From contig OZ024897.1 of assembly GCA_964017195.1 (NCBI GenBank), positions 32,893,536-32,957,535 on the forward strand: a stretch of 64,000 nucleotides of DNA, in the 5' to 3' direction. Positions 49,341-62,503 of the stretch are shown piece by piece. The stretch's first letter is position 1. Each line of letters opens with the position of its first letter. Position numbers and translations under genes: made by a program. This stretch comes from Siderastrea radians. Lineage: Eukaryota; Cnidaria; Anthozoa; Scleractinia; Rhizangiidae. The notes beneath the pieces were generated by a model. It had not been told where the DNA came from, did not search any database, and saw only the letters and a program-made list of their open reading frames with translations.

Positions 49341-50683
49341 CTAGCTTGCTAATAACCTTCATGTACCAAGGTACGGAGAGACGCACAATGCAGAGGCCAT
49401 GCGTTAATCCACCAACCTTCTGATCAGACGTCCGATCGAACGGCGGCCGCCCCCGCGTTAAGCCCGTTAACCTCCACAATCACTAAAGTGACTACACCAC
49501 GTGCACCATCGCGCCACGTCCGTGTATCCCTGAGCCACGTCTGTGTCACCCTTTACTTCACATCGTCTGTTGTTCACTGGAAGCGTGAATGTTTTTCCAA
49601 ATTTATTCAGTTCGATCACTGGCAAAGATATTTACTGCGTTTCCGTTCATTTATCCCCGGGGGTATTCCCTTATATGGCCTTAACGGGGACGTGCGGCCC
49701 AGTAGGGTATGGTTTTCAGAGGGTTTTGTCTTGAACGGGGGTATCATTTCATCAATTTTTGTCTTAATATAGTTACACGACCTCATGTATTCATTTATTT
49801 ACAGAAGCCTCACCACAAGCCGAATTTTTTTTTCAGTTTGCTAATGTACAGCATATCTATTCTAGCCGTAAAGAGGGTATAACGGTGGTTAAATGTCGCA
49901 GTATGGGGAAGAAAAATCTGAATTCTGTCTTAAACAGGGTAGCAAAATCGGAGATTTGTGTCTTAAACAGGGTCAGGGTTTAAACACCCGGGCCGCACCT
50001 CACTACCCGAGCATCTGCTGAGTTCCCCCCTCCCCGATTCTTTTACCTGTCATTTGCCCAAAGTCAGAATCGAACGTCCAAAGCACTGGATTGCACCGTG
50101 AAGTTGAGCGCCAAACCCTTAGAGGGGCGCACAAAAAAGGACAGGAAAAGAAAGCAGAAAAAGTTTGCATTATAAAGAGGAAAAGAACTAGGTTACCTTG
50201 GAATAGCAGGAGCAAAACGGAACCAGGGGACTATCTAGAGGGGAAGGGAGAGAAAAGGTATTTTTATATGAAACTGGTCCCCACAAACTGAGAGGAGATG
50301 AAGGACAAAGGAGCAAAGGCTTCTCCAATTCTTCTGGTCTGGAACTGTCAACAAAATTCGAAAGTAAACCGAAATAATGTAACTCGAGACAAGCTGGATC
50401 GCCGGAGTGGACCTTTGACATTATACTCGAGGCTCTAGACTAATTTTTCAAAAAGCAATTAAATCACTTCAAAATTTCACTTGAATCAAGAGGAATTTTT
50501 TTTTTTACTTTACAGATCTCTTTTGTCGGCGACACCTTGAGTTTGTTTGCAATAAAAATGACATTCGATATTTCGTGCGACTTTCTACCTATGCTGAGAT
50601 GTCATGAGACATGCGACAACAAGGGAACCGTTGTCAGTTCATTTTAGCGGGTCTGCCGGGTTTGCTTACTTTATGAACGAAGG

Positions 50684-53600
50684 ATGTCTTGTAAAACACT
50701 TCACTTTTTGCTGCTAGCTGGAATATGTTGTATTGTTTTTGCTGCTACAAGGCGACAATCAAGCAGAGCTCGTAACGGTATTACGCAAGGTAAGTGTCGC
50801 GGCTTTGCAGTCCAAGTTCAGGGTAATCTAACGATCGATAACATGTTTGGTCGGAACGCTTGACATCATTCTCCGATAGTAGATCTCTTCAGAACCTATA
50901 ATAGCTTATTGAATCATTTGACCTTTCGGTGAATGCTAAGTCACACAATAAACCAATTTATTAAGAGGAGTTTCAGGAAAAATGAAAATATACCTTTCAT
51001 TTTTTAGGCCCTTGTGAATGATCCATAAGCGTTGTTATCGTAGTCAGGGTACTTCATTAATTGTTCGGCTAGGGCAAGATAATAGGATTTAATGACCTTT
51101 GGCATAAGAAAATGTAATTATACGATGAGTTTACAAAACAAAAATTATACGTATTATAGTAGTTTTCTTGTCTTCTTTGCTATGATGGAGGCACTATGTG
51201 ATGTTTCTACTGCTGTAATTTTAAACGCACCCTCTCCAAACTGAAACTTTGAAGCGTGGGAAAGTGTTTATACTTTTCTTCAATTTCAATCAGCATCTAA
51301 CGGCTTTCACAGACAGCACATGTACAGCTTTTTAGTCAGTGCATCCTGCAGCGAACCATTAGTCTTTTATAGTCCTGAACGTGTTACAGTTTCAAATGTT
51401 CTTTTGTTGTCTTATCAGAGATTTTGAACAATTTTTCTTCATGGATGAGACATGAAAAATATTCTTTGATACCCACCCCTTCACCTTTTAAACCCTAGAA
51501 GTGTTAACACAAATTTGACAAATTTTCTCAAATTTGCACTTAAACAGTCGAAAGCTACAAACAGCTTCATAGGAAGGTTCTGTTTTTAATTCTGTTTTTT
51601 AAACAGCGTTCGTTTGAATGGTTTGTTAAAAACACTCAAAGTTTCCCTTCAGATCACAGCGCATTACAGGACTAAGGGACATACGGTTTGACTCCAGTGA
51701 ACTGGAAATTGCTTGTAATGCAGCCATGTCGGATCAATTCATAGCATATTATTGTTAAACACTGTTTTGTCATGATAGCGACAACAATCGTTTGTTCTAA
51801 TATGTTCGTGTCCTCAGACGTTAGCGGACAAAAACAGTTGGCGCTTCCACTCATCTGCAAGAGATTCTTACGTGTTTCATCTTTCAGCGTCTGTTCTAAC
51901 AATTGGGTGACATTGTTCGAATTCACCATCATTCTACACAAAAGTAGACAGATACTCATTGAGGATGTCATTCTTCGCGCCAAACTTGGCGTAAGTGTAG
52001 TACGAAGTAAGAATTCTCCACTAAGAACTCAAGACATCCACGCCCAAAACCACCCCCCCCCCCCCCCCACAAGAACAACACACACACTCCTTTACTGCAA
52101 ACACAGACCACCCACGCTTGTCACGCAAGCAACCAACTATGGTAAAGACAGAAAGTTGTTCCAGGGAAAAGGATCCACTATATGTCAGTCCAATTTCATT
52201 TGGCCCCGCTTATTTTCTCGCTCTCCAGGCTTCTTTTGGTTTAACTTATCTAATTAAGAATTGGTTCATACTTAGCGTGCGTATATAGAGGTAGGGATGC
52301 ACGCGGGAAGTTTGGAGAATACTCTTAGCTTCTTGAGTGCTCTCCAATCTCCCCAAATACATCCATACCTCGATATACGCACAGCTAAAAGCATGAACCA
52401 ATTCTTTTATAACATTGCAGCAACAGCTTATGCACGAAAACAGGTCTTCATTTGTGATCAACTACAAAGCTCTCACAGTGCACGCTGAAGAAAAAAGAGA
52501 TCCTATTGGCTGGTTGAAAACTGAAAAACGCCACAATGGTCTCGTTTGAGCGAGAAATGCTTCATCTGGTTTAGCTCAAACGTTTTTCGCTAGTTTCTTC
52601 CATTGACTGTCGAAAAATTTAGCAACAGGAACTCGTGGCTAAACTCGACGGGAACTTTGCAGCAAAATGCAACTGCACACGTCATCTTATATACGCACGG
52701 CCGTGCGTTTATAGAGGTATACACCAAAATGGTTCAATAGGAATTCGATAGGATCAGGGGGCGAGCTAAGTTATAAAAATTATTTTATGAGCCACTGGCA
52801 AGATTTGTAAAGCCACTTGGTCTAGAGTGATTCGGTAATGCTACTGTGCATGGCTTTCTTTTCCATTTATTTCTTTCTACCCTTGCCTTCTCCACAGAGG
52901 TTCTGAAGATTCCACCTCCAAAAGTGACCGCAAAGAAGATAATGAAATACTTCCTTCGCCGTCAAGACAGTCCAATCACAGCAAGAATCAAGCGGCAGGC
53001 TTCATCTGTGGTTAACCGCACCAACAATGTCGTCTACGTCATCGATTCGTCCAACTCCATCCGCGCGGAAAATTTCAGGAAGGGACTCAAAGCCCTTGTG
53101 TACCTTACTGAGAGAGCCAGTCCAAAAACTCTGTACGCCGTTGTGAATTTTGCCACTGAAGCTACAATTCTCACCCCTACTTTCATCTCTATGAATGAAA
53201 CTATCGCTCTACTGCCTACAGTCAAGCGCAAGGCTGGTCTTACCAATACCCAGGAGGCTTTGCAGGTGTGCAAGGACAAGTTGTTTGAAAATGAACGGTA
53301 AGTATCTACTGTAGAGAAGGAGCGATGGTGTGGTGGTTAGATCATAAGGAAACTTAACATATCCGAACGTGAAAAAAAGAACGTAAGCGAGTGTAAAAAG
53401 GGGCGCAGAAAGCCCTCCCCCCCGAAAGAGGTGGGGGGGGGGGTAAGGAGAAAGGGGGCGCCTCCTGCTTCGATCTTTCTTTCCAAATGTCGGGTGTTTA
53501 TTAGTTTGCAGTCTTTTTTCTCATTTTCGCCGCTTCTACTATTTGACAGCCTGGAACAGGCTAACTTCATCTAAGCCTTTGAACTCAAATGTTCTACAAA

Positions 53601-54121
53601 AGTGGGGCGACGGCTACGGTGAGTAGAAGACTGAGCCAACGGGAAGTGGGTTCAAAGGTAAACTGTGAAGATGGGTGGTGCGAATTTAGCTCCGCTGGCT
53701 GAGTGAGAGGTATCTCCTGATACTCTCAAATTATCCAATTGCTAAAACATAGAGTGAATGCCACTTGTAGCACATTTATTCGTCATTTATTCAAGCCATA
53801 AGATTGTTTTGTTTCATTTTGTTGATTGTTTTGTTTGATTTTGTTGTACGCAGTTCTGACTTTGACCCAGAAGGCTTCAAAAATGTTCTGCTTGTCACGG
53901 ATGGCTTGTCAAACATCGGTAAAGATATGACACTGTTCAAAGCATTTAACCTGAAGAACGCCGGAGTAGAGATTTTTGTGGTGGCTATTGGTGGCTTTAC
54001 GTTTGGTATTCAAGAAATTATCGGACTTGCCTCATCAACTGACAGGCATCTTTTTCGCGTGAGGGACTTTGATGGGTTGATAGAAGTCACCAACTATATT
54101 CCTGGTTGGCATTCCGATTAA
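50684..54121 (+). CDS. Secreted von Willebrand factor A domain protein, three exons (257 aa)
   Basis: Exons 50684-50789, 52898-53297 and 53854-54121 join with consistent phases and GT-AG borders. Exon 1 encodes a signal peptide ([20 protein letters not shown]). Exon 2 has a basic ARIKR site (64-68) that could be cut by a furin-like protease, then the vWA fold. The metal-binding MIDAS set is complete: DSSNS (85-89), the Thr in KAGLTNTQ and the Asp in LLVTDGLSN. Such domains bind collagen or other matrix ligands through a divalent cation. The protein is a single vWA module, so an extracellular-matrix or adhesion role is likely. In a coral, secreted vWA proteins can also be skeletal-matrix components; that is inference. 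Confidence 0.88.
52257..52406. mobile_element. Small foldback MITE in intron 1
   Basis: AAGAATTGGTTCAT and ATGAACCAATTCTT bound about 65-bp inverted arms that also share GTATATAGAGGTA / TACCTCGATATAC. A related TATACGCACGGCCGTGCG palindrome lies near 52692. Confidence 0.75.
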
Positions 54122-54796
54122 GAAAATCCGACTTAAACTTCAGGATAGACGGTTCAGTTGCAGACCCTTTCCCCAATAGTGTGACAAGCGCGCGAGTTAC
54201 CCCCCACCAGCGGATCTCCCTACCCATATGTCTTCGCTCGCCACTCGCGATGGTCATCGCTAGCACCCCGAAAACCGTGTGTCCTGAAAGCTATAAAGAA
54301 TAATTCAAAGCATAAAGATGTGTCCCATTAAGGTTGGTTAAATCGGAACGCAAGTAGGCGTAAGATTGAAAATACGATTTGAGTTGAGTTGGCCCAACAG
54401 ACTCGGGCATGGATGTTCTCGAGCCAGCCTAAAGGTAAAAGCAAGACACGGTAAGTTTGCGGAAGGTATGCTTGAACCGCAAGTCAAGGTCAAACGGGGT
54501 CGTTTCCAGGTTTCAAGCTGCGTCTACTCGCGTTCTCATTTATCAAACAAAGGCTTTATACAAGCAGTGAGACCGTATTTCATGATAATCTTTCAAATGT
54601 ATGTTTCGGTATACCGTAAAATTCTTATCATAAGCTTTCCCCCCCCCCCCCCTTATATTAGGTCCACATCCAAAGAATGGTTACGGCATAACACCCTCCG
54701 ACGATAAGTCCACAAACAAACTACCGTTGTATTCTACTTACGTAAATAGAAGTCTGAATATTGAGAGTGAACATATTAAATAATAATTATTATTAT

Positions 54797-54955
54797 ATAG
54801 ACAAGAGTGTTTTAGTGGAAAATTGACCACTCGTAAAGTTAACTACATCCGGGACTCGAGTGGCGTATTTTCCATATCCTCACTAGTGAGGATATCGATG
54901 ACGTCATTTCCCGCGTTTGCACTGTTGTTTGTGTAAAAATACTCTTGTCCATGTA
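54797..54955. mobile_element. Small MITE-like inverted repeat
   Basis: TAGACAAGAGTGTTTT faces TAAAAATACTCTTGTCCA, with CTCACTAGTGAG as an internal palindrome. It lies between the vWA gene and the Crypton remnant. Confidence 0.55.
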
Positions 54956-54967
54956 ATAAAAAGAAAA

Positions 54968-56051
54968 TTACACAGTGGCTTGAAGATATGAATTTATTTC
55001 TCGTGGGTGCCACTCAAAAATAAAATTCATATCTTCGCGCCACCGTGTAATAGAACTTTCACTTCCATGACCACTGAGGGACATGATGTGGCGGGCTTCG
55101 AACCCAGATTTGTCGAGAATTGTTACGGCCGCAGCTCGAATGGAATGATTTGTGTAATCCTTTGACAGTCCTGCTTGCTTTGATATTTGTTTCATCATTT
55201 CTCCTAAAGAGCGTTCGCCAACTACCATGTTGTCGTTACACACATCAGAATCTGGTGTAGTTTTTTCTCAGGGCTTTGGAACAAAAACTCGTTTTGTGGG
55301 TTTAGATGCTGCAAATACTTCTCAAAAGAAGCAACGGGGCAGAACGGGCCTCCAGTAGCATACATGATTCCACCTTCCTCCGCCTCATCATCTTCTCTGT
55401 GGTTCTTGGTTAGTTCATCAACAACTTTCGGCACAAATTTTGCTCCCGTGGAATCTGTTTTGACGACGAAGTCAGACCTTTTTAGATAACACAGATTTTG
55501 GCGGCCACGACGGCAAAAACACAACATGATTTCAAAAACATTTTGTTTAAAAGACTCTTCGGATGATCGGTACTGAAAACGCTGCTCTCGTAAACTTTCT
55601 TCAAGTCAGCATCGGCTATCGGTGGCTTGTGTTGTACTTTTGCTTGTCCGTCTTTCTTCAGCTCCACACATTTAGCGGCGAAACCTTGTTAGCTTCACTG
55701 AACTCTTCTTCATTCATTATGTCAACTCCTCGTACGGCCTTAAAATGCCTGTTGAGTCCAAATCTCAATGTTTTTAGGCTTCCCATTGAGTAAGACGATC
55801 CATCTTTTTTTCGCGCTTCCGCAGAAAACGATTTTAACACTTGTGCTAAATCTTTTTTTTTCGACTGGCTCCTGAATGTTTTTTTCTTTCAGGTACTCGC
55901 TGAACAGTTCTTTAGCGACTTTTGTAGATCTTTTTGTGTTTTGTGAGTCCTTTTCGTCTAGCAATCTTTCAATATCCTTCTCGGTTGCAGATGCGAACCG
56001 GCAAGCCATGTTTTTCTTCGCTTTGTACAACAGTCCGGTGCAAGATGCCAT
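54968..56051 (-). pseudogene. Crypton-type tyrosine recombinase (DUF3504-like), decayed
   Basis: Read on the minus strand, five consecutive segments in changing frames match the KIAA1958/ZMYM-like DUF3504 recombinase order. They are RFASATEKDIERLLDEKD; EARKKDGSSYSMGSLKTLR; the DADLKKVYES linker; CFCRRGRQN...VVDELTKNHREDDEA...GGPFCPVASFEKYL; and YTNHSIRAAAVTILDKSGFE...SLSGHGSESS. The Arg of HSIRA and the His of SGH are kept, but no catalytic Tyr is evident after them. At least four frame changes make it non-functional as it stands. Cryptons cut and join DNA with tyrosine recombinases and lack long inverted repeats. Confidence 0.8.
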
Positions 56052-57611
56052 TCACAAAGCCCGCGAACTTCACATTGCTCTTGGAAATCATGCATTGCGG
56101 GCGCAACCTACAGATTAGTGAATGATCTGCTAGCAGATTAGTGAATAATCTGTAGGTTGTGCTGACTCCCAGAATTAACTGCAGGCTCTTAGCCAATGAG
56201 AAGACAGATAGTGACTACAATGTATAATAAAGTTAATTACCGCAATGTGCATGATACTTAAGTAAAAATTCGTTACGCTGGTGTTCGCACCGAGCCAAGT
56301 TTAGCGCAATTTTTTCCATGTTACCACCTAAAAGGAAATTGTCCCCGCCTTAAGTTGGAAAGATGAAAAATCCCGCGGTCTCAAACCGCAAAGGAAAATT
56401 CCACCCATCTAACCGGCCGAGCTTAATTGTTATCTCTGTTTTTCTGATAGCGCATTTTACAGCTGTGTGCTTAGGACCCTGGCTTGAAGGGAAGCTAAGC
56501 TAGAGTTGTCTTTATCTTTGTTTTTTTGACAAACCTGCCTGCTTTTCATATCCAAATGATTAAGGTCAACAACTTGTTAGCACGATAACAACATGAATTG
56601 CATACGAAAAACAGTGAGACTTCTATCAAAACAAAGTTAACTTCAATCACTTGCCTCACTCCCACCCAAAGGCCAGATCGCTAAAGCACACAACAGTGAG
56701 ATACGTTATAATCTTGTAGAAATGAAAAGCCTGCCTTAAGCACCGCTGAGCAATTTGAGTGGTTTTCAGCTGTCACATAAGTTCATAATCAACGAGCTGG
56801 TTATCGCTGAATTAGCTATGCGTTCATGTTCGCTAGATTTACCCGGGAATAATTGTTTTATTATGCAGACATCCTCTGCCGATCATAAGAAATGTTTTAC
56901 GTTAACAAAACAAGGCTTTACGGTTTCGCGCCATCAGTTCTCCAGTCACAAGGTTTAAGCTGTTAGCCTATTAATAGAGAGCCAATCAGATCGTGAGCTC
57001 GTAATCTTCGGAAGTCTTCAGAAAAAAATTCAGACAATGCAAACCAAGTTCGGCAGTAAAGGTTGAATAAATTCAGGTCATCGTTATAAGATCTTAAAAA
57101 TCTTCGACCGATTCTCAATGTTACCAACAACGCAATTGCAACACAACTGAAATTTTTTTCTAGCGTATACATTCTGCCTACATATATCAGCTTATGTCAC
57201 TTGTGCGAAATTTTCCATGTACTAGTCAAAGTATTAGTTTTAATTATTGGTACACTTTTCAATTTTACCTATATCGTACATTATGTTGAGGACCGCTGGT
57301 TAGTTAGTATTATGATACCACTTTAGCAAAAAGTACTCTCATCAAAAAGAGTCTTAAATTTCCTGTTTTTGTATATATGTCTGCAATTCACAACTCATGT
57401 TTTCAGAAGAATTTAGATTATCACTTACTCCCATGTAATCAAGTCAGTAAGAAAATATCAATTGAATTTTCAAATGACGTAATGATAAATGCGATCATTT
57501 TGTGAATAATATCAAAGCAATGCAGATGTCTTTAAAATTTTCTGTATAAACCTTTTTAATGAGACAAAACAAGATTTGTTTACTGGGCGTTACAACATCT
57601 TCCCTTTGACA
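56052..57611. other. Gene-free interval
   Basis: No supported gene. A short palindrome around 56108-56152 (AGATTAGTGAATGATCTGCT repeated in diverged form) lies near the Crypton remnant. Confidence 0.4.
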
Positions 57612-58499
57612 ATGGCCACCTTACAGGAACTGACGAGAGAACTTGTATGCTTCATCGTTTTGTACGGCTTTGATCTGGGAACAGATTTCAGCGTCCTGTT
57701 CGAAGCACTGCGCAGCCATAACACCTTCAAAGGTTTTATTGAAGATTTCAGTGACACCCAGACTAAAAGCAATCACACTAAACAACTGCTTTTTTGTTCA
57801 AGTGGCCCCTGGAATAAGGGCGACCTCCAAAGAGAGATCAATTCCTTTGGAGAGCTACTCATCGCCATGAAATTCTTCACTGCCTTAGCTTGTTTTGTTA
57901 TCCTTTCGTTTCTTGTGGCTTATATCTGGAATATTTATCGTACAATGACAGAGCCGAACTTCGCAGACTATCAAAGAAACAAGAACATAACATTTCAACT
58001 CGTCTTTGGTTTTGTATGTAGCATGCTTCAAGACATTCCCTTAACATGCTTAGCGGCTGTGTTGTACGCTAAACGCTCGGGACCCGAAGGCTTAACATGC
58101 TGGGTTTGTTCTCAGGATCCATCTTGCTCGAATAAACAAATCCTTGGCGGCCGTTTTGAGCATACAAGAACACTCGTAGCTGTCAGCCTCACGTCTGTTG
58201 CGCTTGTTAGCTTATACAAGGGCCTCGCCTCGTTTTATCGCTGGACTGAAACAAGTGTCGTCCGCTGTTACGAGATACGCGCATGTGTGTCCATATTTGT
58301 CGGCGGTTGTTTTGCTGTTGTCATTTTAACGCCTGCTCTGGGTTTGTTAAAGTTTCAGTTCTTCACGCTTTCGTCAGAATCTACAAACGTCTTTAGCGGA
58401 ATATCTGACAGACTGTTCATGATTGGTGTTATTATGTGGGGCGGGTTTTTTGTCATCGCATTTTGCTGTCCTTTGCTTCGCTGTATGAAACGAAGCTGA
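57612..58499 (+). CDS. Multi-pass membrane protein of unknown family (295 aa)
   Basis: A single-exon frame. The ATG at 57612 (MATLQELTREL) is preferred to a TTG further upstream. About six hydrophobic segments can be read: LVCFIVLYGFDLGTDFSVLF; FFTALACFVILSFLVAYIW; LVFGFVCSMLQDIPLTCLAA; LVAVSLTSVALVSLYKGLA; VSIFVGGCFAVVILTPALGL; and FMIGVIMWGGFFVIAFCCPL. A Cys-rich loop (CWVCSQDPSC) lies between the third and fourth. The DLGTDF and QDIP motifs within helices faintly recall XK-related proteins, but this is too weak for a name. Confidence 0.7.
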   Translation: MATLQELTRELVCFIVLYGFDLGTDFSVLFEALRSHNTFKGFIEDFSDTQTKSNHTKQLLFCSSGPWNKGDLQREINSFGELLIAMKFFTALACFVILSFLVAYIWNIYRTMTEPNFADYQRNKNITFQLVFGFVCSMLQDIPLTCLAAVLYAKRSGPEGLTCWVCSQDPSCSNKQILGGRFEHTRTLVAVSLTSVALVSLYKGLASFYRWTETSVVRCYEIRACVSIFVGGCFAVVILTPALGLLKFQFFTLSSESTNVFSGISDRLFMIGVIMWGGFFVIAFCCPLLRCMKRS

Positions 58500-60640
58500 T
58501 CCAAGAATCAAAACAGATATTTATGTAACTTTTGATCCTTTGGACACAATCCTAGTGAGTGTCTATTCATATGGAAGCCACTGAGTTGTACTTTCCTATT
58601 ATCTGTGCTGTTCATTATCCTATACAAAGTGGTTCGAACTTTTAATTCTCTGGATTAAACCCAGAAGATTAATTATTTAGACAGAAGCTATTGAGAAGTA
58701 CTGTTTGGAGGTACTACTCATTCTGCCTCACAAGATAATTCTATAAGCGGAAGAAATCCCGAAGTGTGACCATTCAAATGAAAGCTATTGAGTGCTACGT
58801 TCCTGTGCATGTTCCTGTTTGTTTTTGTTTCCTTCTAATTTTCTTTCTCTTTTTAATTTATTTCAAGTAAAAAAAATTTACAAATTTGTTCTTTTGTAAG
58901 AGGAAAAAGGGTTAACACAAAGGAAAAGCGACATTTTTTAGGCTTTAAACGGTTGCCCCACAAACAAGCTGTTAATTTATTTGTAACACTGGTTGCACTT
59001 ATTTTCACAAATACCAATACGACGATGAAATATGTCGTAAGATGTTCCATAAAATACCCTTGAAGTTAGATTTTTAGCCTCGTCCTTTAGTTTTTATAAA
59101 ACATTTGGGTTAGTTCCCGTTGTTTTTGGTTAATTTTGCTTAACTTAAAAATTTAAATTTTTTCTACGTTCGTTGATATGAATAATAATATGAATGATAA
59201 TAATAAGTAAAAATGCTAGATTTCAAACTAGCAGATGAACAAACAAACACAAAAATATAGTCTGATCTGTCAGATATACATTTCATTGTTTCAATTTCAG
59301 TGTTTTAGTTTCTAAGTACTAATGTGGAATTATTTGAGAATGAAGGATCCGTTAATTTAATTTACCAATCATAGAGTGTTACCAAGGAGACGCAAAATTC
59401 GCAGAAACGTTTGATGCATACAGTAGCTTGCCTTAATAATTGTTTTTGCGATTATTCAAAGAACTGACTGTGTTTAAAACAAAGCAAAAACAGCATCATG
59501 CTTTACTGCTGGACATTATTTTGCGCACTTACTTTAAAACCTGCTGTGTAGCAAGACATTTTTTAAAAGTTTCAGTTATTTCCATGATATTTCTTAACTG
59601 ACAAAAAATATAATAAATCACTAAGCCAAAGTCTCTGACTATATATAATAGTCCAATTCACGCGCGAGTTATTGAGCTTTCGTATTTCAGAGGAAGCCTT
59701 TCAAAGTATAATAATTCGCTAGACGTTGATATTGCCACTTTGTCTTGCGTCTTAAAAAAAACTGAAAGAAAGAAAAAGAAACAGGAGAAGTGAGGTAAAA
59801 AAATCTAGCTATTACCACAATTACCATGCAGAGAACTGTCTACTGTTGGTTCCACCTAGAGGAGAGTGAATAGGATGAGCATTTCGTATTTTGACATTTA
59901 TATTCTAACCACTTCTGACTGCTTAATATGCAAATACATCTAAATTTCTTGTGTGGAATCAGCATCGAACGGATCCTAATTTTAAAGTTGGCGTTACCTC
60001 ACGAATCCGCCTCCAATATTTGGGTGCTATATTCTAAACAAATCTACACGCAAACGGCGTAAATCAAAGTTTATTATTTCTTTAGGTGGGACTTGGTGTC
60101 CCATATAACGTCAGTGATATCATATTTACAAACCCTTCCTTTATTCAACAGGTGGCTGTTTTTAAACAAAATGATATTGAGCGGTTATGGAGCTTCCTCA
60201 CGAAACATTTCATTTCGGCTTCCTCGTCTTGAATAAGTTCCAAAATGGTTAATTTCAGATTATAGACTTACGCGCCCGCGAAGAGCGCCGACTGATCCTT
60301 GGTTTAACGATGCGGTTATTACGTCCCTGGCCAGTATTTCGATGTACACCCTGCCCTCTACCCCAGGGGATTTACCGCGTGCGGCAAATAACAGGTACAT
60401 ATGAAAACAACCTGCAACTTGAAATCAAATTTCTCGTGACTCTCGAGATAAACCCCTTTCTCATTTGAATACATGCGCCATTAGACAATGAATACTTACA
60501 AAGAATCAGGCGCATATGCTTCTCCAACAAAAACAAATTCGTTCAGCTTTCATGTATGAAAAACCTTACATGTAAGTCCCAATTTTTGTCATAAAAAATT
60601 CGCAATGCACAAAAGCATTTCAGTGCATCACTCTTTGTAA
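58500..60640. other. Gene-free interval
   Basis: AT-rich sequence with no supported gene or clear repeat. Confidence 0.4.
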
Positions 60641-60659
60641 GCGCTTGTGTTGTAATTCT

Positions 60660-61510
60660 TCAGTTACTCTCCACCAACAGGAAGTTGTAACCAAGTTTAT
60701 AAACGCAATCATCGCCTACATGACGATAACAAAAAAAGAAGGTAAACATAAGATAAAAAGAAACGCAGATGAAGTAGACTTTGGATCTTCCGTCAAACAT
60801 ATCCTGCATGCTCTCCTCCGTGACGTATAAAAGTCCAATCCATAACGCAAGGTTCTGATATTTCTTTTTCCAGTCTTTGGTTGTTCTTAAATGATTTAGT
60901 TTACATAGGATACCATGATACAATCCAACTCAAGGCTGCAGTAGCAAACATGGCAACGACTCCTAGAACCACTATACACACAGCTACTAGTCCCATGGAA
61001 ACTACACAGTTGTCTTAAGATTTTCTGAAATGAGCGAGCCAATGGAAGTTGAGGTCTTGTAGACTTGCACTCGTCTTGCGGAGACTGGTTTCACAAGTTG
61101 TTGTGCAAAGTTAAGAAAACCACCTTTGTCTTTTAGGTAACGGTTGTTTAGCGGGCCAATGTTTCTTGCAACAAGCGGCGTGATTTTGTAAACTGCGAAG
61201 CCGCTGCGGCCGCTATATCATAATATAAATATCAAACCAATTCCCACGCTAATGAATATTAATAAACAAGTAAATGTGCGCTCGCTGTGGTGATTTTTGA
61301 GAGGTTGAGACAGGTTGCTGGATTTTAATCAGCTTGATAAAAGGGAGGAGCGTACAAGCTGTCACTACAAATAATTTGAATATTAATATCGACTGACATG
61401 TTAACCAATCAATATGAAGCATTATAATTGCAACAAGTGGCGTTGAAGTGTCCCTGAAGAAGGACGCTGGTGAATTCAACAGGTACCAGAAGCCTCTATT
61501 TTGAAGACAA
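60660..61510 (-). pseudogene. Possible decayed membrane-protein fragments
   Basis: Minus-strand stretches look coding-like but lie in different frames without a common start: a 70-residue frame about 61000-61215 (ITPLVARNIGPLNNRYLKD, then KPVSARRVQVYKTS), a hydrophobic stretch about 60905-61000 (GLVAVCIVVLGVVAMFATAA), and a frame ending near 61249. No family recognised. They may be remnants of one gene. Confidence 0.25.
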
Positions 61511-62503
61511 GAGGATTCTTCAAATAGTTATTCAAACAGTGTCAAAGTGAACTCATAATTTGTAACGGAAAAAAGCTTGTCTCTCACTGAAACGCAAAAC
61601 GTACACCAGGATGAGCACGGACAATATCGAGATATGTGTCGTGTGAAAATAAAAGCGCAATGAAATAAATGCAAGATTTCTTAGGACAACAAAAACGAAA
61701 TCCATGTATCTTGTTACCATTAAAATAAAGAATCTTGTCGTGTTACGTTCTTGCTTTCGTTACTTCTGATACCTTTATAGCCTGCGTGCAGACGGCTGAA
61801 GCAAAGGAAATGGTAGACGTCTGCGCGTCTGCGTTTGTGTTTAAAACATCTCTTTGGCTGGACAAAAATTCCTATGACTTGCTAGTCATGCTAGCATTCG
61901 CTTACTTGCAATTATGTCAGGGGTATCATTGTTTCATTACAAAGATTTAGTCTTTGTACGTTAAGCGCTGCCATATTCCGCTTATTTGTGATAAAATCGC
62001 CTGTGTTTTTCTTGGACGTGAACAAGGTATTAAAACAGCACCAGTTATCACAGTTATCATCATTTCAGTTGCTAGGTGATCTTCTGGGTTTATGGCTGAC
62101 CAAAAAGGTTTTAAACGGATAGAAATCGAGCTAATCCGGTTCCACACTTGTTCGCTTTTAGGATAGCGTGGAGTTGCACAATTTCAAAGTACTTAATATT
62201 TTTTTTAATTTTAAGGAAAAAAGGAAAAACAAGTAACTTTGCCGGCAGATTACAATCATCGAAGCCAGTAGTCTAGAGACCGTAGTAGGTTTCTAAAGAT
62301 TGGGAATCACTGACGGCCAGCCATTCATGACTCCCCCTGCACGGACAACGAGAAACCCACACCAGGCTTCGCGCGGAGAACAAGACAAAAGGGCCTTCAC
62401 ACACCTTTAACCCACACCAGGCTTCCCGTGGGGCCTTCACAAGGCTATTTCGCATGTTTTCGGGTGGAATAGGAGGAGGTCCATCTCATAAGAAATGGCT
62501 ACT

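Larger units (their letters stand above)
39744..50683. other. Long gene-poor interval rich in MITEs and SINEs
   Basis: No supported gene in about 11 kb. The recognisable content is repeats, listed separately, plus homopolymer runs such as the G run at about 40169-40183. Confidence 0.5.

Noticed and set aside
60645..60923. Two opposite-strand frames of 61 and 87 aa
   Set aside because: Neither has a recognisable domain. The minus-strand one is at best part of a decayed gene.
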